6,727 nucleotides of DNA, taken from assembly GCA_012026855.1 (NCBI GenBank), contig VEOV01000347.1, positions 1-6,727 of the forward strand, in the 5' to 3' direction. This DNA comes from Geobacter sp. (lineage in GTDB: Bacteria > Desulfobacterota > Desulfuromonadia > Geobacterales > DSM-12255). The notes below the pieces were generated by a model, which did not search any database, was not told the origin of the DNA, and saw nothing but the letters and a program-made list of their open reading frames with translations. Position 1 is the first letter of the stretch. The number at the start of each line of letters is the position of its first letter. The position numbers were made by a program, and so were the translations under genes. Below, piece by piece: positions 1 through 5,593 of the stretch.

Positions 1-553
1 GCCGGCAGCGCTTCTTTTGGCCCTGAGCTGCATAACCTACCTCTGGCTCTACACCACCTGGCTGAAACGCCGCTCCCCCTGGGGGGTGCTGGCAGGGGGT
101 ATTCCCGGCGCCCTCCCCCCCTTGATTGGCGCCGCAGCAGCCGGCAGCGTGCTGTTGCCAGGCCCCCTGCTACTGGCCCTGTTCATCTTTGTCTGGCAGC
201 TCCCCCACTTCTGGCTGCTGGCCCTTGAGTGCCGCAACCAGTACGCCCAGGCCGGAGTGCCGGTGCTGCCGCTAACCCACGGAGCTCCCCTCACCAAAGG
301 TCTCACCATGACCACGGCACTGCTTCTGCTCCCCCTGACAGTTGCCATCGGCCAGGCATCCTCCCTGTCTCCGCTGAGCACGGCAGTGGCTGCCTGTGCC
401 GGTGCCTGCTTTGCCCTGCTCTGTTGCCACTGTCTCTATTTCAGCCGCAACTATCGCCTCGGCTTCCGGGCGTCGCTTATCTACCTGCTGCTGTTAGTCA
501 CTGTCATCTGCGTTGACTCCATGACCGCTCTGGCAACCGGCAGTCATTGGTGA
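1..553 (+). CDS. ctaB: Protohaem IX farnesyltransferase (haem O synthase), C-terminal part, 5' truncated
   Basis: UbiA-family integral membrane prenyltransferase that adds a farnesyl group to haem B to make haem O, needed by haem-copper oxidases. The frame is open from position 2 to the TGA at 551-553, so the gene begins outside the window and about 183 residues are visible. Family landmarks seen: an early YTTWLKRR stretch followed by GGIPGALPPLIG, then WQLPHFWLLAL, then NQYAQAGVPVLPLTHG, matching the order and wording of CtaB/CyoE. Several long hydrophobic segments rich in Leu and Ala follow, as expected for the C-terminal transmembrane helices. The N-terminal Asp-rich (NxxxDxxxD) site is not in the window. 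In the second conserved motif the usual Asp before Tyr (DYxxAGxPxLP) is Gln here, which is unusual. No haem-copper oxidase gene is visible; its partner genes would lie upstream. The family call is secure. Whether it makes haem O, or is a divergent paralogue, is less so. Confidence 0.88.
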   Translation, partial: PAALLLALSCITYLWLYTTWLKRRSPWGVLAGGIPGALPPLIGAAAAGSVLLPGPLLLALFIFVWQLPHFWLLALECRNQYAQAGVPVLPLTHGAPLTKGLTMTTALLLLPLTVAIGQASSLSPLSTAVAACAGACFALLCCHCLYFSRNYRLGFRASLIYLLLLVTVICVDSMTALATGSHW

Positions 554-575
554 TCGTAAATAGCTGTGGTATACT
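547..575 (+). promoter_or_regulatory. Predicted sigma70 promoter of the cytochrome c gene (extended -10)
   Basis: TATACT at 570-575 matches the -10 consensus at five of six positions and is directly preceded by TGG (567-569), an extended -10 element. TTGGTG at 547-552 lies 17 nt upstream and gives a weak -35. The -35 overlaps the stop codon of the farnesyltransferase gene. Transcription would start near 582, leaving a leader of roughly 50 nt. This suggests the cytochrome can be transcribed separately from the upstream gene. Prediction only. Confidence 0.5.
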
Positions 576-630
576 CTGCTGCAATTGTCACCGTTAGCCG
601 TCTGTCCTACTTAAATCAAAGGGGTAAAAG

Positions 631-939
631 ATGAAAAAACTCATGACCGTCACAGCCGCCACCATTCTTGCAGCCTTCACTTCCGTTGCCCTTGCCGCCA
701 GTGGCGAGGAGCTCTTCAAGCAGCACTGCTCAGTCTGCCATCCCGATGGCGGCAACATCATCAAGCCGAATCGCACCCTCCACAAAAAGGCCCTGGCCAA
801 GGAAGGCATTAAGGATAGCAAGGGGATCGTCAAGATCATGCGTAATCCCGAAGCCGGGATGACCAAGTTCGATGCCAAAACGATTTCCGACAAGGATGCC
901 AAGGCAATTGCCGACTACATTCTCAAGACCTTCAAGTAA
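631..939 (+). CDS. Secreted monohaem c-type cytochrome (class I, cytochrome c6/c553-like)
   Basis: A 102-residue precursor of a small periplasmic electron carrier. Residues 1-22 form a signal peptide: Lys-Lys near the start, a hydrophobic core, and an ALA|AS cleavage site. The mature protein is therefore about 80 residues. A single haem-binding CSVCH motif lies at residues 33-37 (C33, C36, H37 axial ligand). The likely distal ligand is Met77 in the sequence GMTKFD, typical of class I cytochromes c. The C-terminal helix (DAKAIADYILKTFK) is the usual one that packs against the haem. The protein is rich in lysine, fitting docking to acidic partners. AAAGGGG (618-624) provides a ribosome binding site 6 nt before the ATG. 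The gene has its own promoter and ends at a strong terminator. Its redox partner cannot be told from the sequence; the neighbouring bd oxidase takes electrons from quinol, so a direct link to it is not implied. Confidence 0.93.
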   Translation: MKKLMTVTAATILAAFTSVALAASGEELFKQHCSVCHPDGGNIIKPNRTLHKKALAKEGIKDSKGIVKIMRNPEAGMTKFDAKTISDKDAKAIADYILKTFK

Positions 940-956
940 CCAGCCTGCCCATCAGC

Positions 957-996
957 GCAAAAACGGCCGGTCAGAAATCTGACCGGCCGTTTTTGC
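957..996. terminator. Bidirectional intrinsic terminator between the cytochrome c gene and cydB
   Basis: Perfect inverted repeat: an 18-bp stem (957-974 paired with 979-996) around the 4-nt loop AAAT. The GC-rich core ACGGCCGGTCAG is flanked by A5 on the left and T5 on the right, so either strand yields a hairpin followed by U residues. It sits between two convergent genes, 17 nt after the cytochrome stop codon and 23 nt after the cydB stop codon, and so serves both. Confidence 0.92.
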
Positions 997-1019
997 ATCA
1001 CTTCGTAGCTTATGGAATA

Positions 1020-2075
1020 TCAGTAAGCCTGCTTGTCTCCCAGCACATCCTCTGCTGTCACAGGTGCCCGGAAAATCCGGTAGACCCAGATTTTATAAGC
1101 AATGACAATCGGCACAACTATCAGGGCAACCACAGTCATCAACTTGAGGGTGATCTCACTGGATGATGAATTATAGATTGTCAGACTGGAGGCCGGATCG
1201 ATGTTGGACGGCAGCAGATTAGGGAAGAGCCCGGTGACGCCGGTAAACACCACGAATACTATGGTAAGGCAGGAGAAGGTGAAGGCTTTGCCATTTTCCC
1301 CTTTGGCTGCAAAAACCTTGACCATGAGCAGCGACACAACCGCAACCAGCGGAATGATAATCAATACAGGTGCCTTCAGGTAGTTGTCATACAGCTTTGT
1401 CGCCGGCCAGGTGTAGCCGAGAAAAACCACTGCTACCACCAGGAGCGCCGGCCATACCTTATTGGCCAGAGCCAGGGCGCGGCTGCTGAGCTCACCGACT
1501 GTCTTGAGTGAAATGTACAGGGAACCGTGCACGGCAAAGAGCAGCACGAACAGCACGCCGGTCACCAGTCCGTATGGGTTGAGCAGGCCGATCAGCCCCC
1601 CTTCGTAGGCAAATTTCAGATTGACGAAATCGTTGCGCATCGGGATCCCTTCGAAAATATTTCCGAAGGCGACGCCAAAGAGCAGCGCCGGCAGGAAGCT
1701 GGAGACAATAATCGCCTTGTCCCAGGAGCTCTTCCAGGTTGCGCCGTCCAGCTTGCCGCGGAACTCGAAGGAGACGCCGCGCACAATGAGGGCAAACAGG
1801 AGAAGAATGAGCGCCGAGTAAAGATTGCTGAACATCAGCGCATAGGTAGTCGGGAAAGCGGCAAAGGTAGCCCCACCTGCGGTCAGCAGCCAGACTTCGT
1901 TGCCATCCCAGACAGGACCGATGCTGTTGATCAGGATACGTTTTTCAGTATCATTTTTGGCAATGATCCCGGAGAGGAAACCGGTACCGAGGACAAAACC
2001 GTCGAGCATGAAGTATGCAGCCCAAAGAACTGCCCAAAGTACGAACCAAGTGATCTGGTATATAGAAATATCCAT
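1020..2075 (-). CDS. cydB: Cytochrome bd quinol oxidase subunit II
   Basis: Membrane subunit of the high-affinity cytochrome bd oxidase, which reduces oxygen to water with electrons from quinol. The protein has 351 residues, slightly shorter than the roughly 380 of E. coli CydB. Conserved features seen: MLDGFVLGTG at residues 23-32, then NDTEKRILINSIGPVWDGNEVWL at about 41-63, the CydB signature with W56, D57, N59 and E60, followed by LTAGGATFAAFP. Hydrophobic segments run through the whole length, as expected for a polytopic subunit, and the C-terminus is a short polar tail. The ATG lies only 2 nt beyond the cydA stop, and its Shine-Dalgarno sequence (GGGGAGGGGT, complement of 2081-2090) is inside the last cydA codons, so the two are translationally coupled. 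The gene is followed within 25 nt by a terminator. There is no room for a cydX-type small subunit after it, and no cydDC is visible. Confidence 0.96.
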   Translation of the reverse strand: MDISIYQITWFVLWAVLWAAYFMLDGFVLGTGFLSGIIAKNDTEKRILINSIGPVWDGNEVWLLTAGGATFAAFPTTYALMFSNLYSALILLLFALIVRGVSFEFRGKLDGATWKSSWDKAIIVSSFLPALLFGVAFGNIFEGIPMRNDFVNLKFAYEGGLIGLLNPYGLVTGVLFVLLFAVHGSLYISLKTVGELSSRALALANKVWPALLVVAVVFLGYTWPATKLYDNYLKAPVLIIIPLVAVVSLLMVKVFAAKGENGKAFTFSCLTIVFVVFTGVTGLFPNLLPSNIDPASSLTIYNSSSSEITLKLMTVVALIVVPIVIAYKIWVYRIFRAPVTAEDVLGDKQAY

Positions 2076-2077
2076 TA

Positions 2078-3424
2078 TTAACCCCTCCCCTGAACATTAA
2101 TGATATTGGACAGGTCGCTGTCAGGACCTTTTTTGGCGTACTTGACCAGCAGGAAGATGTCGATAACCCCGAGAAAGCCGTACAGCACGGTGAAGCCGAG
2201 CAGTGAGAGCAGCACCTGGGTTGAGGTCACTGATTTTGAAACTGCGTCACTTGTCTTGAGCACGCCCCAGACTATCCATGGCTGCCTTCCCAGTTCAGCA
2301 ACCAGCCAGCCGAACTGCTGGGCAAGATAGGGCAGAGGAAGTGCGAACAGCATGATCGTCAGGTAAAGTTTGTTGTTTTCGAAATTAGCCCTCCTTGAGA
2401 AGAAGATTCCGGCAAGGCTGGCGAGAATCATGAATGTGCCGATGCCGACCATGACCCGGAAACTGATGAAAGTAGGGGTAACCGGTGGTCTGAGTTCTTT
2501 GGGGAAATCCTTTAGTCCTTTGATTTCTGCCTTGGTGTCGTGGAAAGCAAGGAAGCTGAGCATGCCGGGTATCTTGAGTGCCTCAACTGCATTGCACTCC
2601 TCTTTCGCATTGGGAATCAGCAACAGGCACATTTCTGCATTCTTCTTTGTCTCCCAGATGGATTCCATGGCAGCAAACTTGGTAGGCTGTGACTTGGCGA
2701 TGTCAACTGCATGGAAATCGCCGGAGATGCCGACAATCAGGGACGCGACAAAACCCCAGACAGCAGCAAACCGGAAGGAGCGCTTGAAAAATTCCGTTTC
2801 ATTTTTTCTGAGCAGATGCCAGGCAGAGACGCCCATGATGACAAAAGCTGCCAGAGCATAGCCGGAGAGCAGAGTGTGTATGAATTTGACCACGCCGTAG
2901 GGGTTGAAGAATACCGCCAGGGGATCGGTCATTTCCGCCCGGCCGTTACGCAGGGCAAAACCTACCGGGTTCTGCATCCAGGCGTTTGCCTGCAGGATGA
3001 AAAGTGCTGAAAGGTTTGTGCCGATGGCCGCGAGCCAGATGGCAGTGGCATGAACTTTTTTCGAAACTTTTTTCCAGCCGAAAATCCAGACGCCGATGAA
3101 AACCGATTCCAGGAAAAAAGTAACCGTAGCTTCAACAGCCAGCGGCGCGCCAAAGATATCACCGACGATACGGGAATACTCTGCCCAGTTCAAACCGAAC
3201 TGGAACTCCATGGTTATCCCGGTAACCACCCCCAGGGCAAAATTGATCAGGAACAGTTTTCCCCAGAACTTGGTCAGACGTAACCAGGTTTCATCCCCCG
3301 TTGTAACGTATTTTGTCTCCATCCAGGCTGTCATGATTGACAATCCCAGGGTCAAGGGGACAAATATCCAGTGAAACATACAGGTTGCGGCAAACTGCAG
3401 CTGGCTCAAAAATACTACGTCCAT
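2078..3424 (-). CDS. cydA: Cytochrome bd quinol oxidase subunit I, short Q-loop type
   Basis: Haem-bearing, quinol-oxidising subunit of cytochrome bd. From the ATG at 3424 it has 448 residues. Ligands and functional residues fall almost exactly where they do in E. coli CydA: H18 (haem ligand, in FHWIFVPLTLG), E98 and E106 (VEATVTFFLES), H183 (FIHTLLSGYA), K249 and E254 in the quinol loop (QPTKFAAMES), M325 (haem b558 ligand, in SFRVMVG), and GRQPW at 379-383. The interval between the quinol-loop pair and M325 is about 65 residues shorter than in E. coli, so this is the short Q-loop type (as in Geobacillus and many other bacteria). A longer reading from a GTG at 3439 is possible, but its first codons are the Shine-Dalgarno sequence itself, so the ATG is preferred. 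It lies 81 nt after the rrf2-type gene and is coupled to cydB. The longer Q-loop seen in E. coli is simply absent; nothing suggests damage. Confidence 0.96.
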   Translation of the reverse strand: MDVVFLSQLQFAATCMFHWIFVPLTLGLSIMTAWMETKYVTTGDETWLRLTKFWGKLFLINFALGVVTGITMEFQFGLNWAEYSRIVGDIFGAPLAVEATVTFFLESVFIGVWIFGWKKVSKKVHATAIWLAAIGTNLSALFILQANAWMQNPVGFALRNGRAEMTDPLAVFFNPYGVVKFIHTLLSGYALAAFVIMGVSAWHLLRKNETEFFKRSFRFAAVWGFVASLIVGISGDFHAVDIAKSQPTKFAAMESIWETKKNAEMCLLLIPNAKEECNAVEALKIPGMLSFLAFHDTKAEIKGLKDFPKELRPPVTPTFISFRVMVGIGTFMILASLAGIFFSRRANFENNKLYLTIMLFALPLPYLAQQFGWLVAELGRQPWIVWGVLKTSDAVSKSVTSTQVLLSLLGFTVLYGFLGVIDIFLLVKYAKKGPDSDLSNIINVQGRG

Positions 3425-3430
3425 AGACTT

Positions 3431-3437
3431 ACCTCCC
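3431..3437 (-). promoter_or_regulatory. Ribosome binding site that fixes the cydA start
   Basis: On the minus strand GGGAGGT lies 6 nt before the ATG at 3424. It would be codons 2-3 of the longer open frame that begins with GTG at 3439. A near-perfect Shine-Dalgarno sequence at ideal spacing argues that translation begins at 3424. The upstream GTG has no comparable site. Confidence 0.85.
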
Positions 3438-3505
3438 ACACGGTTATTAAACGCCCCTAACAGGACTTATTTTATCTCATATGCGGACAAAAAAAAGGTG
3501 CTGAT

Positions 3506-3916
3506 TTATTTTTTTTCTTTTGCCAGATCTTCAAGGGTCACAGCATCGAGAATTGAAGCGACCTCACTCTGTATCTTACGCCAGACAGGATGAACCATGC
3601 AGAGCGATTCCCTGGTGCAGGCCCCTTCTTCGGTAAGACAGCGATTTGGTATGATTGGCCCTTCTACGGCCTCAACAACCTGCCTCAAGGTAATTCTTGA
3701 AGGGAGACGGCCGAGCAAAAAACCTCCTCCGGTGCCGCGGAAAGAGTTTACCAGCCCCAATTTGGCAAAGTTCTGAAATATTTTGGCGAGAAAGGTCTGG
3801 GATACGCCTGTGGCTTCAGCCACTTCACTGACAAGAACAACCTTGCCTGCGGGCTGCTTTGCCAGGTAGACAATACCTCTGATTGCATATTCACCTTTTC
3901 GGGTAAGTTCCATCAT
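3506..3916 (-). CDS. Rrf2-family transcriptional regulator, probable Fe-S sensor
   Basis: A 136-residue winged-helix regulator of the IscR/NsrR/RsrR group. The N-terminal MELTRKGEYAIRGIVYLA and the helix-turn-helix region (about residues 27-60, VSEVAEATGVSQTFLAKIFQ) are typical, followed by the wing sequence GTGGGFLLGR. Three cysteines, C93, C100 and C106, with H109 three residues after the last, resemble the cluster-binding loop of IscR (C-x5-C-x5-C-x2-H) except for one extra residue in the first gap. It therefore probably binds an iron-sulfur cluster and senses oxygen, NO or cluster supply; the actual signal cannot be read from sequence. It is upstream of and co-oriented with cydAB (81 nt gap) with no convincing terminator between, so it likely regulates the oxidase and itself. 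The start is the first of two adjacent ATGs, 7 nt after AAAGGGA. The C-terminus ends in an A8 run (GAA AAA AAA TAA). Confidence 0.93.
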   Translation of the reverse strand: MMELTRKGEYAIRGIVYLAKQPAGKVVLVSEVAEATGVSQTFLAKIFQNFAKLGLVNSFRGTGGGFLLGRLPSRITLRQVVEAVEGPIIPNRCLTEEGACTRESLCMVHPVWRKIQSEVASILDAVTLEDLAKEKK

Positions 3917-3946
3917 AACAAAATCCCTTTAAGACCCTTTTTATCC

Positions 3947-3975
3947 TTTTTACTATGATACAAAAAAAGTGTCAA
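3947..3975 (-). promoter_or_regulatory. Predicted sigma70 promoter of the rrf2-cydAB operon
   Basis: On the minus strand a perfect TTGACA -35 (3970-3975) is followed after 17 nt by TAAAAA (3947-3952), which matches the -10 consensus at four of six positions. Transcription would begin near 3940, about 25 nt before the regulator's ATG. The spacer holds a T7 run. It is the only good promoter seen in the 102 nt upstream of the regulator. Confidence 0.65.
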
Positions 3976-3978
3976 GTA
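3951..3978. promoter_or_regulatory. Candidate operator: inverted repeat over the rrf2-cydAB promoter
   Basis: TACTATGATAC (3951-3961) and GTGTCAAGTA (3969-3978) form an imperfect inverted repeat separated by A7. Aligned as reverse complements, the arms read GTATCATAGTA and GTGTCA-AGTA: one substitution and one single-base gap. The repeat covers the -35 hexamer and nearly all of the -35/-10 spacer, so a protein bound here would block RNA polymerase. The natural candidate is the Rrf2-type regulator encoded immediately downstream, acting on its own operon. That assignment is inferred from position; I do not recognise it as a known consensus. Confidence 0.5.
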
Positions 3979-4018
3979 TTTTTACCACCATTTTTTGCGG
4001 GAATTATTATCAGCTGCT

Positions 4019-4345
4019 TCAGTCACGTTCCAGAGGTTTAGAGCGAAGCCTTTTCTTGAGGGAGGCTTCCTTTTTTGCGGTTATGCGCCGCTCTACAGCA
4101 GCCCGCGTCGTCTTTGTCGGGATTCTCGGTTTACGCTTTTTCTCCCGGTGACGCAGCGCTTCTTCCAATCTCTGCATAGCCATCTCCCTGTTCCTGTATT
4201 GGGATCTGGACTCGGAGGCGGTCACGACAATACCGGTAGGAACATGCCGGATCCTGACAGCAGAATCGGTGGTATTACGATGCTGGCCGCCGGGACCTGA
4301 AGCTCTGAAATAATCAATGCTGATGTCAGTATCTTTAATATCCAT
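4019..4345 (-). CDS. Peptide chain release factor-like protein (GGQ domain, ArfB-type rescue factor)
   Basis: A 108-residue protein carrying the catalytic domain of class I release factors but without codon-recognition domains. FRASGPGGQHRNTTDSAVRI (13-32) contains the GGQ motif at 19-21, which hydrolyses peptidyl-tRNA in the ribosomal peptidyl transferase centre. HVPTGIVVTASESRSQYRNRE follows, as in RF1/RF2. The C-terminal 40 residues are strongly basic (REKKRKPRIPTKTTRAAVERR...KKRLR) and resemble the ArfB (YaeJ) tail that enters the empty mRNA channel of stalled ribosomes. A role in rescue of ribosomes on non-stop messages is therefore likely. It is a little shorter than ArfB (about 140 residues) and its core is closer to RF1/RF2 (PTGIVV), so a mitochondrial mtRF-R/C12orf65-like family is an alternative comparison. 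The residue after GGQH is Arg rather than the common Val. The start ATG has only a weak AAGG 8 nt upstream. It is transcribed divergently from the DAHP synthase gene. Confidence 0.85.
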   Translation of the reverse strand: MDIKDTDISIDYFRASGPGGQHRNTTDSAVRIRHVPTGIVVTASESRSQYRNREMAMQRLEEALRHREKKRKPRIPTKTTRAAVERRITAKKEASLKKRLRSKPLERD

Positions 4346-4457
4346 TTATTAGCCTTGCAAGCCTGTTAAGTCATACAAAAATGCAATTAATTAAAAGCAA
4401 AATCAAGCAGATAAAGCGAGTCAGGCGAACATTTTAATCGCAAATGAGAACAATATC

Positions 4458-4466
4458 TGCTATATA
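4458..4466 (+). promoter_or_regulatory. Possible extended -10 promoter element of the DAHP synthase gene
   Basis: TGC at 4458-4460 directly precedes TATATA at 4461-4466, an extended -10 arrangement. No good -35 is seen 17 nt upstream (TCGCAA at 4438-4443). It would start transcription near 4473, leaving a leader of roughly 37 nt. The intergenic region 4346-4509 is AT-rich and also has to hold the promoter for the divergent release-factor-like gene, which I could not place. No leader peptide rich in aromatic codons and no attenuator hairpin was seen. Confidence 0.4.
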
Positions 4467-4490
4467 AATAAGTCTTAAATTTCCTGAAAT

Positions 4491-4498
4491 GGACGGAG
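4491..4498 (+). promoter_or_regulatory. Probable ribosome binding site supporting the 4510 start
   Basis: GGACGGAG ends 11 nt before the ATG at 4510. It lies inside the first codons of the longer frame beginning at 4489, whose own ATG is preceded by no purine-rich Shine-Dalgarno sequence. The spacing is somewhat long, so this is supportive rather than decisive. Confidence 0.5.
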
Positions 4499-4509
4499 TA
4501 TGGACTGCC

Positions 4510-5577
4510 ATGATTAAAACCAACAACCTGAAGATCAAAAGCATTACACCCATTATCGCGCCGACAGATCTTCGTCAGGTCTTCCCCATGAATGAGGGGG
4601 GGAGTGAATTCATCACCTCCAGCCGCGATCAGATCAAGAGAATCCTCAAAGGCGAGGACAAACGCCTCATGGTCGTTGTCGGCCCCTGCTCCATACACGA
4701 CCCCAAGGGGGCACTGGAATACGCCGAAAAGCTCTCCACCCTGGCAGCCGAACTTTCTGACCAGCTCTTTATCGTCATGAGAGTCTATTTTGAAAAACCG
4801 CGCACCACAGTCGGCTGGAAGGGTCTGATCAATGACCCTGACATGGACGGCAGCCACAAGATCTCCAAAGGACTGGGCATTGCCAGGGGACTGCTCTGCA
4901 AGATGACCGCCTTGAAACTGCCTGTTGCCAATGAAATGCTCGATCCGATCACCCCTGAATATCTGGCTGACATGATCTGCTGGGGAGCAATCGGGGCACG
5001 GACCACCGAGTCCCAGACTCACCGCGAGCTTGCCAGCGGCCTTTCCTTCCCCATAGGCTTCAAAAACGGCACTGACGGCAACATGCAGATCGCCATCGAT
5101 GCCATGATCGCCGCACTTCACTCCCACAGCTTCCTAGGGATAAACCGTGAAGGCCTGACTTCCATAGTCCAGACCACCGGCAATCCCGATGTGCACATTG
5201 TGCTGCGCGGCAGCGGGAAAAAACCTAATTATCACCCTGAAGACATCGCCAAAACTGAAGAGATGCTGCAAAAAGCAGGGCTTTTCCCGACAATAATGGT
5301 TGACTGCAGCCATGGCAACTCTGAAAAAAATCACGAGAAACAGCCAGGGGTATTGAGTGCGGTAATCGACCAGATTGAAGCCGGCAACCGCTCGATCTCC
5401 GGCGTCATGATCGAAAGTTATCTGCAGAACGGCAATCAGGCCATCTCGGCAGACCTTTCCAAACTGGCCTACGGCGTCTCAATCACAGATAAATGTATAG
5501 ACTGGGCAACCACTGAACGTATTCTGCGTGAAGCTCATGCAAGACTCAAGAAATGCGGCGGCAGAAAGCTTGCCTGA
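4510..5577 (+). CDS. aroF: 3-deoxy-7-phosphoheptulonate (DAHP) synthase, class I alpha (AroF/AroG type)
   Basis: Cytoplasmic enzyme condensing phosphoenolpyruvate with erythrose 4-phosphate, the first step of the shikimate pathway. It has 355 residues from the ATG at 4510, the same size as E. coli AroF/G/H (about 350). Metal ligands are all present: C60 (VVGPCSIHDP), H268 (VDCSHGNS), E302 (GVMIES) and D327 (SITDKCI), almost the numbering of E. coli AroG. Substrate-site motifs MRVYFEKPRTTVGWKGLINDP, GARTTESQTHRELASGLS, GFKNGTDG and HIVLRG are intact. Wording such as LGIN, TTGNPD, VDCSHGNS and the PITPEY loop is nearer AroF (tyrosine-sensitive) than AroG or AroH, so I use that symbol tentatively; inhibitor specificity is not proven. 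A start at 4489 would add seven residues but has no ribosome binding site. A four-cysteine small gene follows after 16 nt. The long open frame on the opposite strand (4387-5127) is a shadow. Confidence 0.95.
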   Translation: MIKTNNLKIKSITPIIAPTDLRQVFPMNEGGSEFITSSRDQIKRILKGEDKRLMVVVGPCSIHDPKGALEYAEKLSTLAAELSDQLFIVMRVYFEKPRTTVGWKGLINDPDMDGSHKISKGLGIARGLLCKMTALKLPVANEMLDPITPEYLADMICWGAIGARTTESQTHRELASGLSFPIGFKNGTDGNMQIAIDAMIAALHSHSFLGINREGLTSIVQTTGNPDVHIVLRGSGKKPNYHPEDIAKTEEMLQKAGLFPTIMVDCSHGNSEKNHEKQPGVLSAVIDQIEAGNRSISGVMIESYLQNGNQAISADLSKLAYGVSITDKCIDWATTERILREAHARLKKCGGRKLA

Positions 5578-5593
5578 AAGGGAGAAACGAATA

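Noticed and set aside
997..1019. Possible cydX-like small subunit gene after cydB
   Set aside because: Only 23 nt separate the cydB stop codon from the terminator, too short for any such gene.
1527..2081. 184-residue open frame on the plus strand
   Set aside because: It lies opposite cydB; the translated sequence is low in hydrophobic order and resembles nothing I know. It is a shadow frame.
2370..2861. 163-residue open frame on the plus strand
   Set aside because: Antisense to cydA, with no ribosome binding site or motif that supports it.
3460..3490. Possible second promoter directly before cydA (TAAAAT on the minus strand within GAGATAAAATAAG)
   Set aside because: No acceptable -35 at 16-18 nt; only a T-run lies there. 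Not strong enough to list.
4346..4420. Promoter for the release-factor-like gene on the minus strand
   Set aside because: The region is AT-rich and offers several poor matches (for example TTGCTT with no good -10 at 17 nt), so no site can be chosen.
4444..4467. Leader peptide ahead of the DAHP synthase gene
   Set aside because: The short frame ATG AGA ACA ATA TCT GCT ATA TAA has no aromatic codons, no ribosome binding site and no following attenuator hairpin.
4387..5127. 246-residue open frame on the minus strand
   Set aside because: It lies opposite the DAHP synthase gene, has a composition dictated by that gene's codons, and shows no family motif. It is a shadow frame.
5528..5593. N-terminal extension of the small cysteine protein from the ATG at 5528
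   Set aside because: These 22 codons overlap the end of the DAHP synthase gene in another frame, and a strong Shine-Dalgarno sequence lies just before the internal ATG at 5594.
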